Positions 9,304-19,363 of a stretch of DNA of 64,000 nucleotides are shown here, one piece after another; position 1 is the first letter of the stretch; the number at the start of each line of letters is the position of its first letter. This stretch comes from Psychrobacter urativorans (GTDB taxonomy: Bacteria > Pseudomonadota > Gammaproteobacteria > Pseudomonadales > Moraxellaceae): contig NZ_CAJHBR010000003.1 of NCBI RefSeq assembly GCF_904846695.1, forward strand, positions 1-64,000, written 5' to 3'. The position numbers and the translations under genes are program-made. Under the pieces are notes generated by a model. It was not told the origin of the DNA. It made no database searches and saw only the letters and a list, made by a program, of their open reading frames with translations.

Positions 9304-9630
9304 ATGAGCTTTTTTATCCAGTCAGCCCACGCTGCTGAAACTGCTGGCGGCGCTTCGATATTCGGTCAAATCTTACTTCCTGTAGCCTTTTTTGCTATCT
9401 TTTACTTTTTGGTGATTCGTCCCCAATCTAAACGTACTAAAGAGCATCGCGCTATGGTTACTGCCCTTACTGTCGGTAGCGAGATTATTTTCGCTGGTGG
9501 ACTAATGGGTCGTATCAAAACTTTAGAAGGCGATTATGCTATCGTTAGTTTGAATAACAATACTGATATTAAAGTACAACGTGCTTCGGTCATCTCAGTA
9601 TTGCCTAAAGGCACTATTGAAAGCGTTTAA
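9304..9630 (+). CDS. yajC: Preprotein translocase accessory subunit YajC
   Basis: A 108-residue single-span inner-membrane protein of the Sec holotranslocon, binding SecDF and YidC. It has one transmembrane helix at about residues 20-42 (FGQILLPVAFFAIFYFLVI) followed by the family signature RPQSKRTKEHRAM. A cytosolic domain then has VGSEIIFAGGLMGRIKTLE. Length and layout match the family. It is the first gene of a yajC-secD-secF group, but the usual tgt/queA genes do not precede it here. A hairpin at 9699-9729 separates it from secD. Confidence 0.96.
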   Translation: MSFFIQSAHAAETAGGASIFGQILLPVAFFAIFYFLVIRPQSKRTKEHRAMVTALTVGSEIIFAGGLMGRIKTLEGDYAIVSLNNNTDIKVQRASVISVLPKGTIESV

Positions 9631-9698
9631 CTTGTGTCAACAACGCTGACTATCTAGAAACTTTATTACTGTATTAGCCTGCTCTTATATAATCCTAT

Positions 9699-9729
9699 AA
9701 AATGACCGTTCATTACTTACGGTCATTTT
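9699..9729 (+). terminator. Hairpin between yajC and secD (terminator or attenuator)
   Basis: A perfect 11-bp stem, AAAATGACCGT / ACGGTCATTTT, with a 9-base loop is followed by GTGCTTACTTG rather than a long T run. It may reduce or end the yajC transcript. secD could then depend on read-through or on a promoter within the remaining 50 bases. Confidence 0.6.
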
Positions 9730-9782
9730 GTGCTTACTTGTGGCCCGCATCGCCAATATTTTATTAACATAAAGAAGTGATT

Positions 9783-11663
9783 ATGCAATATCCTGCTTGG
9801 AAATACTTCGTCATTATTCTCGTGCTTATAGTCGCTGGTCTTTATGCAGCGCCTAATCTTTATCCTGATGAGCCAGCAGTACAAATTACTAGTGCTGCGG
9901 CTGGGACACAGCTGTCTGAAAGTGTGTTGACTCAGTCTCAAAGTCTGCTCGATGAAGCTAAAATAAGCTACAAAGGCGGTAGCTTTGAGGGTAATAGTGC
10001 GCTATTACGTCTCGATAACTCTGTTACTCAGCTAAAAGCCAAAGAGGTTTTAATTCAGAACTTAGGTGATGACTATGTGGTCGCCTTAAACTCAGCGCAA
10101 ACAACACCGCAATGGCTGCGTGATATCGGTGCTAAACCGATGAAACTGGGCTTGGATTTGCGTGGCGGAGTACGTTTTGTCTTAGAAGTAGACATGGATG
10201 AAGCGATTAAACAGCGTCTGAGTAGTGCTAGTCGTGATGCACGTAGTAGCTTGCGTGCTGAACGTGTGGCTATAAAAGGTATCAAAACTGAAAAGCGAAG
10301 TATCGCTTTGCATTTTGCTGATACTGATACTCGTAATCGTGCTCAGAATATTCTACAAGCAGCGATGGGTAATGACTTTAACTTGCAATCGTCTATCGAT
10401 GAGCAAGGTCCATCCCTAATAATGGCCTATAACGATGCTAAGCTAGATGAGATCAATAGCTATGCGGTCAATCAAAACCTGAATACTCTACGTAACCGAA
10501 TTAGCGAGCTTGGCGTTTCGGAAGCTTTAGTACAGTCACAAGGCTCTAGCCGTATCGTTGTTGAGCTGCCTGGTATTCAAGATCCTGCAGAAGCTAAGCG
10601 TGTACTAGGTCGTACCGCTAATCTTGAATTCAGAATGGTTGCTAAAGGCAGTGAAAACTTCACTGGTGGTATTGCTCCTGCAGGCACTGAAGCGTTTCCT
10701 TTTGAGACCCTCGATGGTCCTCCAGTACTATTAGAGCGTAAAGCTATTGTTACTGGTGAAAAGGTCACGGATGCACAGACCAATATCGATCCAGAAAGCG
10801 GTCAGCCTGAAGTCAGTATCACCTTGGATAGTGCTGGTGGTAAGCTGATGCAGAATGCCACTCGTACGGCTGTTGGCGATCAAATGGCGGTATTGTTTAT
10901 TGAAAATAAGCAAAGAATTACTTATGAAGAAAACCCTACAACGGGTGAGTTGACTGAAATACGTACCCCTTACTCTGAAACTAAAGTAATCAATCGTGCC
11001 AATATTCAAGCGGTACTAGGGTCTTCATTCCGTATTACTGGTCTCGATAGCAGTGCTGAAGCTGCAGAGCTGGCACTACTGTTACGCTCAGGTGCACTTG
11101 CAGCGCCTATGTATTTCGTTGAAGAGCGTACTATTGGTCCCTCGTTAGGGCAAGAAAATATTGATAAAGGCTTATTCTCAACGCAAGTAGGTTACTTGCT
11201 TGTATTCGCCTTTATGATTATCTTCTATCGCTTGTTTGGGGTCATCGCCAATCTTGCTTTGGCAGTGAACGTGATAATTATTATTTCAATTATGTCTATT
11301 TTAGGCTCGTCACTAACCTTGCCTGGTATTGCCGGTATTGTATTGACTATAGGTATGGCGGTTGATGCCAACGTGCTGATCTTTGAGCGCATACGAGAAG
11401 AGCTAGCCAACGGCGTCCGGCCAAAGAGTGCTATTAGTGCCGGCTTCGATCGTGCTTTTAGTAGTATTTTTGATGCCAACGTCACTACCTTAATAGTTGC
11501 TTTTATTCTATTTGCCATCGGTACCGGTCCGATCAAAGGTTTTGCGATTACATTAGCTATAGGTATCATCAGCTCGCTATTCACTGCTATTTTGGTCACG
11601 CGCGCATTAGTACAACTTGCTTATGGTAAGCGTAAATCACTCAAACGTTTGAGCATCGGTTAG
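9783..11663 (+). CDS. secD: Protein translocase subunit SecD
   Basis: A 626-residue inner-membrane protein that, with SecF, uses proton-motive force to pull exported proteins through at the periplasmic side. It starts with one membrane helix (YFVIILVLIVAGLYA). Then come the P1 periplasmic domain with KLGLDLRGGVRFVLEVDM, the region ELPGIQDPAEAKRVLG, and the C-terminal five-helix membrane domain with TIGPSLGQENI and GMAVDANVLIFERIREEL. A GTG six bases further upstream would also be in frame. The purine-rich AAAGAAGTG just before ATG 9783 overlaps that GTG, so I chose the ATG. secF starts nine bases after the stop, so the two are translated as a pair. Confidence 0.96.
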   Translation: MQYPAWKYFVIILVLIVAGLYAAPNLYPDEPAVQITSAAAGTQLSESVLTQSQSLLDEAKISYKGGSFEGNSALLRLDNSVTQLKAKEVLIQNLGDDYVVALNSAQTTPQWLRDIGAKPMKLGLDLRGGVRFVLEVDMDEAIKQRLSSASRDARSSLRAERVAIKGIKTEKRSIALHFADTDTRNRAQNILQAAMGNDFNLQSSIDEQGPSLIMAYNDAKLDEINSYAVNQNLNTLRNRISELGVSEALVQSQGSSRIVVELPGIQDPAEAKRVLGRTANLEFRMVAKGSENFTGGIAPAGTEAFPFETLDGPPVLLERKAIVTGEKVTDAQTNIDPESGQPEVSITLDSAGGKLMQNATRTAVGDQMAVLFIENKQRITYEENPTTGELTEIRTPYSETKVINRANIQAVLGSSFRITGLDSSAEAAELALLLRSGALAAPMYFVEERTIGPSLGQENIDKGLFSTQVGYLLVFAFMIIFYRLFGVIANLALAVNVIIIISIMSILGSSLTLPGIAGIVLTIGMAVDANVLIFERIREELANGVRPKSAISAGFDRAFSSIFDANVTTLIVAFILFAIGTGPIKGFAITLAIGIISSLFTAILVTRALVQLAYGKRKSLKRLSIG

Positions 11664-11672
11664 GAGAAACAC

Positions 11673-12980
11673 ATGGCGATTGAAAGTAATAATCCCACCA
11701 GTAAAGAAAACACACCGACTTCAAACAGTTCAGGTGGTGGTCCAGACGGCAATAATGGCAATCCTAGTGAAAAAACACGTCGCCGTCGTAATAATCCGCG
11801 TCGTGATGGTAAGGGTAGCAACACCCAAACCAATAAATCGACTAGTAAAACAGTAGATCAAACCAATGCCAAGTCTGCTACTAGCAAAACTCGTGGTGAA
11901 AAATCTAGACAAGCGCTGACAGCATCGTCATCAGTAGCTAGTACTGATACTAATTACGATCCTATTGAAGCTAGAGATAGCACCGCTGAGCTTGAAGCGG
12001 CTAATGCTGAGGGCGGTATCAAATCCCTTGGTGATCAGCGTATCATTCCCTTTATGAGTATAGAAAAGCCGATGGCGATTCTATCGATAATATTGGTTAT
12101 TGCTAGTATTATTGCTATTGCAGTCAACGGCCTAAACTTCGGTCTTGACTTCACTGGCGGCGTATCAGCTGACATAAAATATCAGCAGCCTGTTGAACAA
12201 GCCACCGTAGTAAACGCATTGGCTGACAACGGCTTTGACGATGCGGTAGTGCAGTACTTAGGGACACGTGATGAGCTGTTGATTCGCTTACCGCCTCAGT
12301 CGGACGATGTTAGTGGACTCAATACCAATCTCGAAAAAGCCTTAGCATTGCCAAATAACAATGTTGAAATCAATAATGTTAATATTATTGGTAGTCAAGT
12401 AGGTAATGAGATTTACCTAAATTCCATTATGGCTTTAGCGTTAGCGTTACTTAGTATGCTGGGTTACGTGGCTTTGCGCTTTCAGTTCAAACTGGCACTT
12501 GGGGCTGTGATATCGCTATTTCATGATGCTGTGGTCACGATTGGTGTGTTTGCGCTGTTCGGTTTTCCGTTTGACTTAACAGTGTTAGCGGCTATTTTGG
12601 CACTGATTGGTTATTCATTGAATGATACTATTGTCGTCTATGACCGTATTCGTGAGAACTTCCGCCGCGTCCGAGGTATGACTCCACGTCAGACGGTCGA
12701 TCTATCATTGACTGAGACTCTACGCCGTACCATTATGACTATCTCAACTGTACTGCTAGTAGTATTAGCTATGTTGTTCTTAGGTGGTGATGGTCTATAC
12801 TGGTTCTCAGTAGCTCTATTTATAGGGTTAATAGCGGGTACTTACTCTTCTACTTATATCTCCAGCTCTATTCCATTGGCGATGGGTCTATCACGTGATG
12901 ACTTCATAGTAAAAGTAAAGCCTGAGTTCGAAGAAGAGATCGTAAACTTCAATGATCCAAAAATGTTCGAACAAGACTAG
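11673..12980 (+). CDS. secF: Protein translocase subunit SecF with a long N-terminal tail
   Basis: This is SecF, the partner of SecD, at 435 residues, where the family is usually about 310-330. The conserved part begins near residue 120 with MSIEKPMAILSIILVIASII. It continues with NFGLDFTGGVSADIKY and the periplasmic domain, then the last five helices, including LIGYSLNDTIVVYDRIRENF. The first ~115 residues are hydrophilic and rich in Asn, Ser, Thr, Gly, Lys and Arg (for example EKTRRRRNNPRRDGKGSNT) and should lie in the cytosol. AGGAGA in good position before ATG 11673 supports translation of the whole tail. A hairpin at 13096-13122 ends the unit. Confidence 0.95.
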   Translation: MAIESNNPTSKENTPTSNSSGGGPDGNNGNPSEKTRRRRNNPRRDGKGSNTQTNKSTSKTVDQTNAKSATSKTRGEKSRQALTASSSVASTDTNYDPIEARDSTAELEAANAEGGIKSLGDQRIIPFMSIEKPMAILSIILVIASIIAIAVNGLNFGLDFTGGVSADIKYQQPVEQATVVNALADNGFDDAVVQYLGTRDELLIRLPPQSDDVSGLNTNLEKALALPNNNVEINNVNIIGSQVGNEIYLNSIMALALALLSMLGYVALRFQFKLALGAVISLFHDAVVTIGVFALFGFPFDLTVLAAILALIGYSLNDTIVVYDRIRENFRRVRGMTPRQTVDLSLTETLRRTIMTISTVLLVVLAMLFLGGDGLYWFSVALFIGLIAGTYSSTYISSSIPLAMGLSRDDFIVKVKPEFEEEIVNFNDPKMFEQD

Positions 12981-13036
12981 ATATTGTTTCTTGAGTGTCT
13001 AGAGCTAAGCGTTATTGATTATTGATTACTACTTGC

Positions 13037-13074
13037 CAATCACTAGTCATCAATCACTAGTCATCAATCATTAG
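13037..13074. repeat. Short tandem repeat, 14-bp unit
   Basis: The unit CAATCACTAGTCAT occurs at 13037-13050 and 13051-13064, followed by a partial third copy (CAATCATTAG). It lies between the secF stop and its terminator. Confidence 0.85.
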
Positions 13075-13095
13075 CTCTTCATAACCGATATTGAT

Positions 13096-13130
13096 AAAAG
13101 CACCTAACTTATAGGTGCTTTTGTCTTTTT
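13096..13130 (+). terminator. Terminator of the yajC-secD-secF unit
   Basis: An 11-bp stem, AAAAGCACCTA / TAGGTGCTTTT, with a five-base loop is followed by GTCTTTTT. This is a standard rho-independent form. Confidence 0.88.
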
Positions 13131-13327
13131 AATAGAGTTTATTTTAACAGTATTTTAACTAACAGCTGTTAGAGTGATCGTTTTTATTATGCATTCAATA
13201 ACAGTTTAAATAGTCATTATTAGCAGCACTTGTGCAACAGCAATTACTTATCAAGTCGCACTATCATTGAGGCTCAAAATAAGATGATAGGCCGTCTATT
13301 TTATGTTTTTATCTAAGTGATTCTTCT

Positions 13328-14746
13328 ATGTCCTCTATTCCAGTATCACCCACATTAGCCCCTATAGATACTCGCTATCGGCATATTATCAGTATTGCCG
13401 TGCCAGTTATGCTTGCTAACTTGGCTATGCCGCTACAAAGCGTTATTGATACTGCTATTGTCGGTAATATGGATGATGCGGCAAAGCTTGCTGGTATGGG
13501 TCTGGCTATTCAATTACTGTCGTTGTTATTAGTAAGTTTTAACTTCTTGCAATATGCCTCCTCTGGCCTATCTGCTCAAGCGTTGGGGCAAATGGCTGAT
13601 AACCATCATCTAGCTTCTAGTGCTGGCAACAGCACTGCAATTACCCCTTCTCCTCTATTGGCTATACTACAACGAGCGTTGCTATTAGCTTTTATTATTG
13701 GCGGCGTATTATTGCTTGCCAAGCCTTGGCTAATTGACTTAGGTTTACGGGCCTTATCGGCTAACCCAGACAGTGCTCTAGCTGCAAAAACTTATCTAGA
13801 TGTGCGTTTTTGGGGAGTAATAGCTGAGCTGATGAACTTTGCTTTTATTGGCTGGTTTGCAGGGCAAGGTAAAACTCGCTACATGCTCTATCAGCAAGGG
13901 TTTATTGCTGTCGCTAACATTATTTTGACCTTGTTCTTTGTTTACGTAATGCAGATGGGTATAGCAGGTGTGGCTTTAGGAACTGCTATAGCCTTTTGGT
14001 CAGGGATACTATTAGCGCTATGGCTTAGCAGAAAAAACCTAAAAATAAGCTGGCAACAGCTATTTACCATTGATCCAGAGCACTTTACTAAGTCTAAGAT
14101 GCTTAGGCTATTTTCGTTAAATAAAGATATCTTTATTCGCACCTTAATACTGACCTTGAGCTTTGCTTGGGTCACTCGCTTGTCGGCACAAAGTGGCGAT
14201 TTAGTACTAGCAGCCAATGCCATCTTATTGCAGATACTCAGTATTTCAGCTTTTGCCTTAGATGGTGTAGCGGTATCTGGTGAGACTCTAACTGGTCAAG
14301 CGGCAGGACGACGTGATTGGCAACGCTTTAGTATTATCGTCAAACGTACTGGTATAGTCAGCTATGGATTGGCAATAGTTCTCAGTCTAATTTGGTGGCT
14401 TTTTACACCGATGTATTTGGAGTTAATGACTAATATTGAGCCAGTCCTAACTTTAGCAAATACTTATAAAAATTATGCCATATTATTACCGATAATAGGC
14501 GTAGGGGCTTACTGGCTTGATGGAATATTCTTTGGTTTAACGGCTGGCAGTGTGATCCGCAATGCAGCGTTAATATGGGCCGCTATCTTCTTCCCTATTA
14601 GCTGGCTGCTGTATCAGCAGTACGCTATGGCTGGTATTTGGCTAAGCGTCTGGTGCATACTAATACTACGTATGCTAGTACTTGGAGTGTATCTATATCG
14701 CGCCCAACGATCAGGTAATTATGAGATTTTGCAGCCTGACTTATAG
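13328..14746 (+). CDS. MATE-family multidrug/organic cation exporter
   Basis: A 472-residue polytopic inner-membrane protein of the MATE family, probably the DinF-like branch. It shows about twelve hydrophobic helices in two related halves: VPVMLANLAMPLQSVIDTAIVG at the start of the first and KDIFIRTLILTLSFAWVTRLSAQ at the start of the second. MGIAGVALGTAIAFWSGILL is typical of the family. Members expel cationic drugs or toxic metabolites in exchange for sodium or protons. Substrate and coupling ion cannot be told. No strong ribosome-binding site precedes the ATG. It seems to be transcribed alone. Confidence 0.9.
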   Translation: MSSIPVSPTLAPIDTRYRHIISIAVPVMLANLAMPLQSVIDTAIVGNMDDAAKLAGMGLAIQLLSLLLVSFNFLQYASSGLSAQALGQMADNHHLASSAGNSTAITPSPLLAILQRALLLAFIIGGVLLLAKPWLIDLGLRALSANPDSALAAKTYLDVRFWGVIAELMNFAFIGWFAGQGKTRYMLYQQGFIAVANIILTLFFVYVMQMGIAGVALGTAIAFWSGILLALWLSRKNLKISWQQLFTIDPEHFTKSKMLRLFSLNKDIFIRTLILTLSFAWVTRLSAQSGDLVLAANAILLQILSISAFALDGVAVSGETLTGQAAGRRDWQRFSIIVKRTGIVSYGLAIVLSLIWWLFTPMYLELMTNIEPVLTLANTYKNYAILLPIIGVGAYWLDGIFFGLTAGSVIRNAALIWAAIFFPISWLLYQQYAMAGIWLSVWCILILRMLVLGVYLYRAQRSGNYEILQPDL

Positions 14747-14804
14747 ATAAACTAGGTAACCCTTTAAGTTGTAATTTAAGTAGCAATTTAAGCTATGGCT
14801 ATTA

Positions 14805-14843
14805 AAAACTAAGCACTAAAACTAAGCACTAAAACTAAGCGGT
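14805..14843. repeat. Short tandem repeat, 13-bp unit
   Basis: The unit AAAACTAAGCACT occurs at 14805-14817 and 14818-14830, with a third, degraded copy at 14831-14843. It lies between the MATE gene and azlC. Confidence 0.8.
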
Positions 14844-14968
14844 AAAATAAGTCGTAAAAATAACAAGCCACAGCTAGCGGGCTACCAGACTAACAAGCAA
14901 TTGATAATCATGATTGGTTTTTTAGTGAAGCATACTGTTTATGAAATTATTAGCACTTAGGACATTCT

Positions 14969-15679
14969 GTGGATACTTATTCTCAAGGGCAGCCCAGTTA
15001 TCAATGGGCTGCAGGTTTTAAAAAAAGCGTTCCTGTAGCTATGGGTTACTTACCAGCCGGTATCGCATTTGGGGTACTAGCTCAAGTCGCAGGCGTGCCT
15101 ATCTGGGCCACTATTATGCTCAGTATTATTCTGTATGCTGGCGCTGCACAGTATGCTTGCTTGCCGATGCTAAGCGCAGGCTTACCTATAGGTAGTATCG
15201 CCACTAATATCGCCGCCATCAATCTGCGCCATATATTTTATGGGGTGCCCCTGTTAAAGTATTTGCCCACCAATAGACTGGCTAAAGCCTACTGTTTGTT
15301 TGCCTTAACCGATGAGACTTTTTCGGTAATGACAAGCTTACCTGCTGAGTCTCGGCATGCGCTGATATTACCAATAAGCTTATTTAATCAAAGCTGGTGG
15401 GTGCTAGCAAGCATCGTTGGGGTGCTGATAGGCAGTGCTCTTGATGATCTAGTACCGCATTTAGATTTTGCCTTAGTTTGTTTGTTTGTCATTTTGGCTT
15501 ATGAGCAGTTTCAAACTATCAAACGCTACTTCCCTATCGGTATCGCGGTCATCGGCTTAGTGGTTGCCTCGCTATTCACTAGTAACTGGCTATTACTAGT
15601 CGCTATCATGATTTGTATGCTGCTAATATTGGCACGTGGTTATTGGCTCAATAAAACTCTTGGAGAGGCTAATGATTAG
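14969..15679 (+). CDS. azlC: AzlC-family branched-chain amino acid exporter, large subunit
   Basis: A 236-residue membrane protein of the AzlC/YgaZ family, the large subunit of a two-part exporter for branched-chain amino acids. Family landmarks are PVAMGYLPAGIAFGVLAQVAG near residues 21-41, YAGAAQYA, and NLRHIFYG. About seven to eight hydrophobic helices follow. Translation starts at GTG, supported by AGGA six bases upstream. Its stop overlaps the start of azlD by eight bases, which indicates coupled translation of the pair. Confidence 0.92.
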   Translation: MDTYSQGQPSYQWAAGFKKSVPVAMGYLPAGIAFGVLAQVAGVPIWATIMLSIILYAGAAQYACLPMLSAGLPIGSIATNIAAINLRHIFYGVPLLKYLPTNRLAKAYCLFALTDETFSVMTSLPAESRHALILPISLFNQSWWVLASIVGVLIGSALDDLVPHLDFALVCLFVILAYEQFQTIKRYFPIGIAVIGLVVASLFTSNWLLLVAIMICMLLILARGYWLNKTLGEAND

Positions 15680-16031
15680 TAGTTATTTAATAGCGGCAAC
15701 CCTAGCGATGGCAGCGGTCACTTTTATTACTAGGGCTGTTCCAGCGTTAATCCCGCAAAAATTGATGGATCAGCCTTGGCTGCATCGACTCAATGAGAGT
15801 CTACCGTTATCCGTCTTAGTATTATTAGTTCTAACTAGTATTAGCTACCAAGATTTAAGCCTAGCTACAGCCATAAATAGTGCGCAACTGCATTTAGTCT
15901 TAGCGCAAATAGGAGCACTGGCTTTAGTGCTATTAATCTATCATATCAGCCGTCAATTGCTAGTTAGTATGGTAGTTGGTATCGCTGCTCTAAATGGTTT
16001 GCTGTGGTTATTTGATCGTTTTTTAAGCTAA
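15672..16031 (+). CDS. azlD: AzlD-family small subunit of the amino acid exporter
   Basis: A 119-residue membrane protein with about four helices, matching AzlD/YgaH in size and in TFITRAVPALIPQKL near the N-terminus. The ATG at 15672 has GGAGAGG just upstream inside the azlC end and is a better start than the in-frame GTG 36 bases earlier. It is the partner of AzlC and is followed directly by a strong terminator. Confidence 0.92.
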   Translation: MISSYLIAATLAMAAVTFITRAVPALIPQKLMDQPWLHRLNESLPLSVLVLLVLTSISYQDLSLATAINSAQLHLVLAQIGALALVLLIYHISRQLLVSMVVGIAALNGLLWLFDRFLS

Positions 16032-16044
16032 CAGCAGCACAAAT

Positions 16045-16079
16045 AAAAAGGCTGGATTCATATCGAATCCAGCCTTTTT
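16045..16079. terminator. Bidirectional terminator between azlD and purF
   Basis: A 15-bp perfect stem (AAAAAGGCTGGATTC / GAATCCAGCCTTTTT) with a five-base loop, placed between two convergent genes. Confidence 0.92.
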
Positions 16080-16155
16080 GTTATAACTGCTAATAAAAGC
16101 TAATCATTGAGACTTAATCATTAAAACTTAACCATTAAATTTTAAAGCTTAAGTT

Positions 16156-17691
16156 TTACAGCTCAGCTACTCCCATCATGTCTACTGAGGTATCGGCAAC
16201 TATTTGCATACCTTTTTTACTAGTTTTAGCGCTTTCGCTACGCTGTTCTTGTAAATGGTCAAGATAAGCTTCATTAATCTGACCAGTGATATAGCAGCCG
16301 TTAAATACCGCACAATCGAAGCCTTCAACTTTACTATGCTTAGTGTCTTTTACCGCATCGATTAAGTCGTCTAAATCTTGGAAAATCAAGCGATCAGCAC
16401 CGATGATCTCGCGTACTTCCTCCACAGTATGACCCGCAGCAATAAGCTCACTACGCACTGGCATATCTATGCCATAGACATTAGGATATATCACTGGAGG
16501 CGCTGCACTAGCAAAGAATACTTTGCGTGCACCAGCATCGCGTGCCATTTGAATGATTTCATGACAAGTGGTTCCACGCACGATAGAATCATCCACTAAT
16601 AACACGTTTTTACCTTTGAACTCTAACGGTACTGCACTGAGCTTTTGTCGTACTGACTTTTTGCGTTGCTGCTGACCGGGCATAATAAAAGTGCGGCCAA
16701 TATAGCGGTTTTTCATAAAGCCTTCACGATACTTAATATTCATCATCAGCGCCAGTTCCATCGCTGAAGTACGTGAAGTATCAGGAATAGGAATGACCAC
16801 ATCGATATCGTGATCCTCACCCCACTCTTTAAGGATTTTTTGTCCTAACTTCTCACCCATACGTAAGCGTGATTTATAGACCGAAATATTATCCATAATA
16901 GAGTCAGGACGTGCAAAGTACACATACTCAAAGATACATGGCGTGTACTCTTTTGGCTCTACGCATTGATGAGTATGCAACTGATGATTAAGGTCAATAA
17001 AGATCGCCTCACCAGGTTTAACGTCACGAACAATCTTAAATCCTGAGCTTGATAACGCTACTGACTCTGAGGCAACCATATACTCAGTACCCCCATTAGC
17101 GGCTATACGCTCACCAAAGATCAAGGGTCGGATACCATTAGGATCACGGAATGCTAATAGACCATGACCGGTGATCAGTGCTACTACCGCATAAGCCCCT
17201 TCAACACGACCATAAACTTCTTTTACTGCAGAAAAAATATCTTCAGCCGTTGCATGGGTTTTGCCTAAACTTTGCATTTCATGAGCAAATACATTTAGCA
17301 AAACTTCAGAGTCTGAATCCGTATTAAGATGGCGACGATCTTCAATATACAGCGACTTAGCCAGACTCTCAGCGTTAGTCAGGTTACCATTGTGCGCCAG
17401 AGTAATACCATAAGGAGAGTTGACATAGAAGGGCTGGGCCTCAGCACTACTTGAAGTCCCCGCAGTCGGATAACGCACGTGACCAATACCGAACTTACCC
17501 ACTAGCTTAAGCATATGACGGTTCATAAACACATCGCGAACCATACCATTTTCTTTACGCAGATATAGTCGTCCATCTTGCAAAGTTACGATACCTGCCG
17601 CATCTTGACCGCGATGCTGTAGCATAGTTAACGCATCATAAAGAATTTGGTTGACTGGCTCATGAGCTGCAACTCCAACGACTCCACACAT
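16156..17691 (-). CDS. purF: Amidophosphoribosyltransferase
   Basis: This is PurF, which makes 5-phosphoribosylamine from PRPP and glutamine, the first step of purine synthesis. At 511 residues it has the normal length. After removal of Met, Cys2 (MCGVVGVA) is the N-terminal nucleophile of the glutaminase domain. HVRYPTAG is at 71-78 and HNGNLTN at 100-106. The phosphoribosyltransferase half has [13 protein letters not shown] near 298-310 and the PRPP loop [13 protein letters not shown] at 363-375. AGGA eight bases upstream supports the start. It follows cvpA, as in E. coli, and likely shares its transcript. Confidence 0.98.
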   Translation of the reverse strand: MCGVVGVAAHEPVNQILYDALTMLQHRGQDAAGIVTLQDGRLYLRKENGMVRDVFMNRHMLKLVGKFGIGHVRYPTAGTSSSAEAQPFYVNSPYGITLAHNGNLTNAESLAKSLYIEDRRHLNTDSDSEVLLNVFAHEMQSLGKTHATAEDIFSAVKEVYGRVEGAYAVVALITGHGLLAFRDPNGIRPLIFGERIAANGGTEYMVASESVALSSSGFKIVRDVKPGEAIFIDLNHQLHTHQCVEPKEYTPCIFEYVYFARPDSIMDNISVYKSRLRMGEKLGQKILKEWGEDHDIDVVIPIPDTSRTSAMELALMMNIKYREGFMKNRYIGRTFIMPGQQQRKKSVRQKLSAVPLEFKGKNVLLVDDSIVRGTTCHEIIQMARDAGARKVFFASAAPPVIYPNVYGIDMPVRSELIAAGHTVEEVREIIGADRLIFQDLDDLIDAVKDTKHSKVEGFDCAVFNGCYITGQINEAYLDHLQEQRSESAKTSKKGMQIVADTSVDMMGVAEL

Positions 17692-17784
17692 AGATATATC
17701 CTGTTATTAAACAAATAGTAGTAATGAGGTGATTGTCAATTTGATCACAAAGTAGTGACAGTTGAATCGCTTACTGATTAGGGC

Positions 17785-18282
17785 TTAGGATTGGTTGATT
17801 TGATCCCAAGCAGCCCCTAATACATCAGCAGCTAAAGCCTTACCTATAGGAGCATAAGGCAATAGTTCAGGGGCTATAACTGAAGCTTGCCACTGCGGCG
17901 TTTGTACTAATAATGGGGCGCTAATACTTAGTATAACTAAGATAACTAACACGTTTTTTGCGGCGCCTAATACACCGCCTGCCATCTTATCGACTATGCC
18001 TAAACGCAAAGTTTTCAGCGCACTTGAGAATATAAAGGCTAGCGAGTGCATCACTGTCAAAATGACAATGACTACTATTAAAAATGCTAAGGCTGTTTGT
18101 AAAACTGGGTTTTGCACTATCGCTGATAACTGAGGGGCAACCGAGCTTGCTAAACGAGTGGCGGCGATCAAAGCAATAAACCAGCCAGCTAGACCAACTG
18201 CGGTTTTTATTAACCCTACCTGAAAACCGCGCCATAAACCAATTAGCACTACTACGGCAATGATAATATCTATGCCACTCAT
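17785..18282 (-). CDS. cvpA: CvpA-family membrane protein
   Basis: A 165-residue inner-membrane protein with four predicted helices (IDIIIAVVVLIGLWRGFQVG, then AVGLAGWFIALIAATRLAS, and two more). It is of the CvpA family, named for colicin V production; in other bacteria it affects envelope stress and bile resistance. It lies just upstream of purF, as in enterobacteria. ATG 18282 with AAGG upstream is preferred to the in-frame GTG six bases earlier. It starts 37 bases after the pyrD stop, so pyrD-cvpA-purF is probably one unit. Confidence 0.9.
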   Translation of the reverse strand: MSGIDIIIAVVVLIGLWRGFQVGLIKTAVGLAGWFIALIAATRLASSVAPQLSAIVQNPVLQTALAFLIVVIVILTVMHSLAFIFSSALKTLRLGIVDKMAGGVLGAAKNVLVILVILSISAPLLVQTPQWQASVIAPELLPYAPIGKALAADVLGAAWDQINQS

Positions 18283-18319
18283 AACCACCGCCTTATTGTG
18301 TTATTGCCTTGACTGAGCA

Positions 18320-19363
18320 TTAGGATAACTCGGTTTCCAACGCATCATAATAACCGCCAATAGCTTGAATACAAGACTGTACTAGACCCGGACCTCGGTA
18401 TATCAAACCAGTATAAAGCTGTACTAACTCAGCACCTGCAGTGATTTTTTTCACCGCTTTTTCACCGCTATCGATCCCACCGACACCGATTAGTGCTACT
18501 TTACCTTCTAATTGATCCGAGAATTGTCTTAATATCTGGGTACTAATGTGACTGACTGGACGCCCAGATAGACCGCCCATTTGATCACCATCACGTAGAT
18601 CTTCAACCCCTACTCGGCTTAAGGTGGTATTAGTAGCAATCAGACCGTCAATCTCAAAATCTAATAGTTGTTGCGAGATATAATCGACTTGTAACGGCTC
18701 TAAGTCAGGGGCTACTTTTAATACTAGCGGTACATAGAAGCCATACTCTGTAGCCAGTTGGCTATGGCGGTTTTTTATACGCTCTAACAGATGAGTCAGT
18801 GCTTCACCGCTTTGTAAATCACGCAGATTTTCAGTATTTGGCGAGGAAATATTCACCGTAATATAGGAAGCATGAGGATAGACACGCTCTAGACAATAGA
18901 CGTAATCATCTGCCGCTTGCTCTACAGGAGTACTAGCATTCTTGCCAATATTAATACCTATATTGCCTTTATATTTGCACTGTTTAACTTTTTCAATCAG
19001 ATAATCAACGCCATGATTATTAAAACCCATCCGGTTAATAATAGCGTTCGCCTGTTTTATTCGAAACATACGTGGCTTATCGTTACCTAACTGAGGTTTT
19101 GGCGTCACTGTACCTACTTCAATAAAACCAAAGCCGAGCTCAGCAAGTGCATCGATATAGTCGCCGTTTTTATCTAACCCGGCTGCCAACCCTACTGGAT
19201 TGGAAAACTGTAAGCCCATACAAGTGGTCGGCTGCATATGTTGGCCATAGATCAAGCCCAAAGTCCGTGCTCGATGAGCCTTATCCAATAAGGATAGCGT
19301 AATATCATGAGCGTTTTCAGGATCCATCTTGAATAACAGCGGGCGTAATAGAACGTAGGACAT
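18320..19363 (-). CDS. pyrD: Dihydroorotate dehydrogenase (quinone), class 2
   Basis: PyrD oxidises dihydroorotate to orotate and passes the electrons to quinone at the inner membrane, step four of pyrimidine synthesis. From ATG 19363 it is 347 residues, the class 2 length. It has the N-terminal membrane-associating helix ([18 protein letters not shown]), then [23 protein letters not shown] and [10 protein letters not shown] with the catalytic serine region. The FMN phosphate end [12 protein letters not shown] completes it. A TTG 36 bases upstream would add 12 residues but has no better signal. It is probably the first gene of the pyrD-cvpA-purF unit. Confidence 0.97.
   Translation of the reverse strand: MSYVLLRPLLFKMDPENAHDITLSLLDKAHRARTLGLIYGQHMQPTTCMGLQFSNPVGLAAGLDKNGDYIDALAELGFGFIEVGTVTPKPQLGNDKPRMFRIKQANAIINRMGFNNHGVDYLIEKVKQCKYKGNIGINIGKNASTPVEQAADDYVYCLERVYPHASYITVNISSPNTENLRDLQSGEALTHLLERIKNRHSQLATEYGFYVPLVLKVAPDLEPLQVDYISQQLLDFEIDGLIATNTTLSRVGVEDLRDGDQMGGLSGRPVSHISTQILRQFSDQLEGKVALIGVGGIDSGEKAVKKITAGAELVQLYTGLIYRGPGLVQSCIQAIGGYYDALETELS

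Larger units (their letters stand above)
12981..13327. other. Intergenic region after secF
   Basis: It holds a 14-bp tandem repeat at 13037-13074 and the secF terminator at 13096-13130. The remaining ~200 bases run up to the MATE gene and should contain its promoter. No other structure is seen. Confidence 0.5.
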
